From contig JAQBQC010000395.1 of NCBI GenBank assembly GCA_028287205.1, forward strand, positions 1 to 6,585: 6,585 nt of DNA, in the 5' to 3' direction. How positions within the stretch are numbered: position 1 is the first letter of the stretch; the number at the start of each line of letters is the position of its first letter. The position numbers were made by a program, and so were the translations under genes. Of the stretch, positions 5,342 through 6,585 are shown in pieces. The notes under the pieces were generated by a model, which was not told the DNA's origin, did no database searches, and worked only from the letters and a program-made list of their open reading frames with translations. Source of the stretch: Gemmatimonadota bacterium (GTDB lineage Bacteria; Gemmatimonadota; Gemmatimonadetes; Gemmatimonadales; Gemmatimonadaceae).

Positions 5342-6585
5342 GGCGCGGCTGTCTTCGTTGCGACCGTAGATGTGAGCGCCGTCAAACGCGTCTGAGCCGC
5401 AGCGACCTGCGGATCCGTCTTGGTCGTGAGCGAGATGTACTGTTGGTACTCCTTCACCGCGTCCTCGGTGTATTCCTCCACGTCCGCTATCCGCGCCATG
5501 AGGAAGTGCGGCGCCGGATAGAACGGGTCCGCTGCAATGGCCTTCGTGAGCTGCGTGGCCGCCTCGCCGTCACGCCTCGCGCGGATCAACACGGTCGCGT
5601 AGTTGTAGCGCAGCACCGGATCGTTCGGCTGAAGCTGCACCGCCAGGTCCATCTCGGTGAGGGCGCTCGTCGTGTCGCCCTGCGCGAGCTGCAGCATCGC
5701 CAGCTTCGTGTGCGCCGAGAAGTAGGACAGATCTTCCTCGAGCGCGTGCGCGTACGATTCGCGCGCGAGGTCGAAATGCTTCGCCTGCTCGTGAATCATG
5801 CCGAGTGACTGGTCGTACATCGCCTTCGACTCGTAGAGGATGACCGTTTCCTTCGCGTCGCGCTCACGCAGCCCTGCCATGGCTGCGTTCATCTCTGTGA
5901 GCGAGCTGTCCATGTTGCCGATGAGATAGAAGATTCGCGCGCGCTCCGCGTGAATCTCGCTCGCATCGTCTTCGTGGTCGCGCTTGTTCCGCTTGTTCTT
6001 CGTTCTCTCGAGATCCTTGAGCTGCTTCGCGTATTGTTCGAGTGCCTCGGGGAAGCGCCCCATCGAGTAGGACTGCCACGCCGTGTGTCTCGAGTCCTGC
6101 ATGTACTTGAGGATGGCGAGATTCAGCTCCGCAGCATCGACGCTCGGATTCTCATCTCGCACCTCGGCTTCGATGATGCGTCGCGTGAGCGATCGATCGA
6201 GGCTCCGATAGAGAAACGGGTTGATCGTATAGGCGCGATAGAGAAGGGAATCGAGCGCGAGGAACTCGGGCTTCCGCTTCTTTGATGAGTAGTCGTAGTA
6301 GTCGACCAGCCCGCTCGCGTTCAGTTGCATGAGCGCCGCGGTGCGCATGGCGTAGAGTGCCTCGCCGGATGACGGATCGATGCGCGAAGCCCAGTAGAAG
6401 GCGCGACTCGATTCTTCCGGCTTGCTGTCGATCATTCGTACGCCGTACTGGTAATAGGAGCGGGCGTCGTTGGTGTCTGCGCCTGCCCAAAGCTTCGGAC
6501 GGCTGGGTATCTGGGGAGTCTTTTGCGCGCGAAGAGCGGGGGCAAGCAGCACGACAACGGCGATCAGCGCGGTCGAAATGCGCAC
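5338..6585 (-). CDS. Secreted tetratricopeptide repeat protein, upstream paralogue
   Basis: At least 415 residues and of unknown function. The frame begins with GTG exactly at the right edge. Because MRISTALIAVVVLLAPALRAQ is already a complete signal peptide (cut near Ala20), this GTG could be the true start. An upstream start outside the window cannot be excluded, and neither ribosome site nor promoter can be seen. There is no lipobox and no cysteine. RPKLWAGADTNDAR (29-42) and DSLLYRAYTINPFL (112-125) are shared with the downstream paralogue. C-terminal TPR units lie at about 269-386, including the shared EMDLAVQLQP (311-320) and AADPFYPAPH (351-360). It differs by a very basic, charged insert, ERTKNKRNKRDHEDD (193-207), and by a KKRK-containing turn (102-105). 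It is the first visible gene of the operon with the second TPR gene and the S41 protease. Protein-protein binding in the cell envelope is the likely job. Confidence 0.83.
   Translation of the reverse strand: MRISTALIAVVVLLAPALRAQKTPQIPSRPKLWAGADTNDARSYYQYGVRMIDSKPEESSRAFYWASRIDPSSGEALYAMRTAALMQLNASGLVDYYDYSSKKRKPEFLALDSLLYRAYTINPFLYRSLDRSLTRRIIEAEVRDENPSVDAAELNLAILKYMQDSRHTAWQSYSMGRFPEALEQYAKQLKDLERTKNKRNKRDHEDDASEIHAERARIFYLIGNMDSSLTEMNAAMAGLRERDAKETVILYESKAMYDQSLGMIHEQAKHFDLARESYAHALEEDLSYFSAHTKLAMLQLAQGDTTSALTEMDLAVQLQPNDPVLRYNYATVLIRARRDGEAATQLTKAIAADPFYPAPHFLMARIADVEEYTEDAVKEYQQYISLTTKTDPQVAAAQTRLTALTSTVATKTAAP

Overview
The window is GC-rich, gene-dense bacterial chromosome with strong G/C bias at third codon positions. 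That bias explains the many long shadow reading frames. The organism looks Gram-negative: it has a periplasmic-type S41 protease, a lipobox lipoprotein and several Sec signal peptides. The proteins feel like Gemmatimonadota (signal peptides ending in A-L-x-A-Q, gemmatimonad-style tandem cupredoxin lipoprotein), but this is recognition from memory, not a search result.

Left half, plus strand (1-2312): the C-terminal part of a type I beta DAHP synthase (aroF) overlaps a monofunctional prephenate dehydratase with an ACT domain (pheA) by 4 bp, GTGA. These are the entry step of the shikimate pathway and the committed step to phenylalanine. Thirty-one bases later comes an unrelated gene with a good Shine-Dalgarno. 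It encodes a lipoprotein with two tandem cupredoxin domains, each keeping a His/Cys/His/Met ligand set for type 1 copper.

Right half, minus strand (6585 to 2322): a three-gene operon, read from the right edge. Two paralogous secreted TPR proteins, joined by a GTGA stop/start overlap, are followed by a secreted PDZ-containing S41 C-terminal processing protease. The protease has an intact Ser-Lys dyad 25 residues apart. Its frame stays open back to an ATGA overlap with the second TPR gene, but its signal peptide points to a start about 100 bases further in. The two halves converge with only 9 bp between stop codons.

The most interesting hypothesis is that the minus-strand operon is a periplasmic protease plus TPR adaptor module. 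It would be analogous to NlpI-Prc of E. coli and LbcA-CtpA of Pseudomonas, but with two tandem-duplicated, non-lipidated TPR partners encoded in the same operon. I saw no RNA genes, CRISPR arrays, insertion sequences, attachment sites or convincing terminators.
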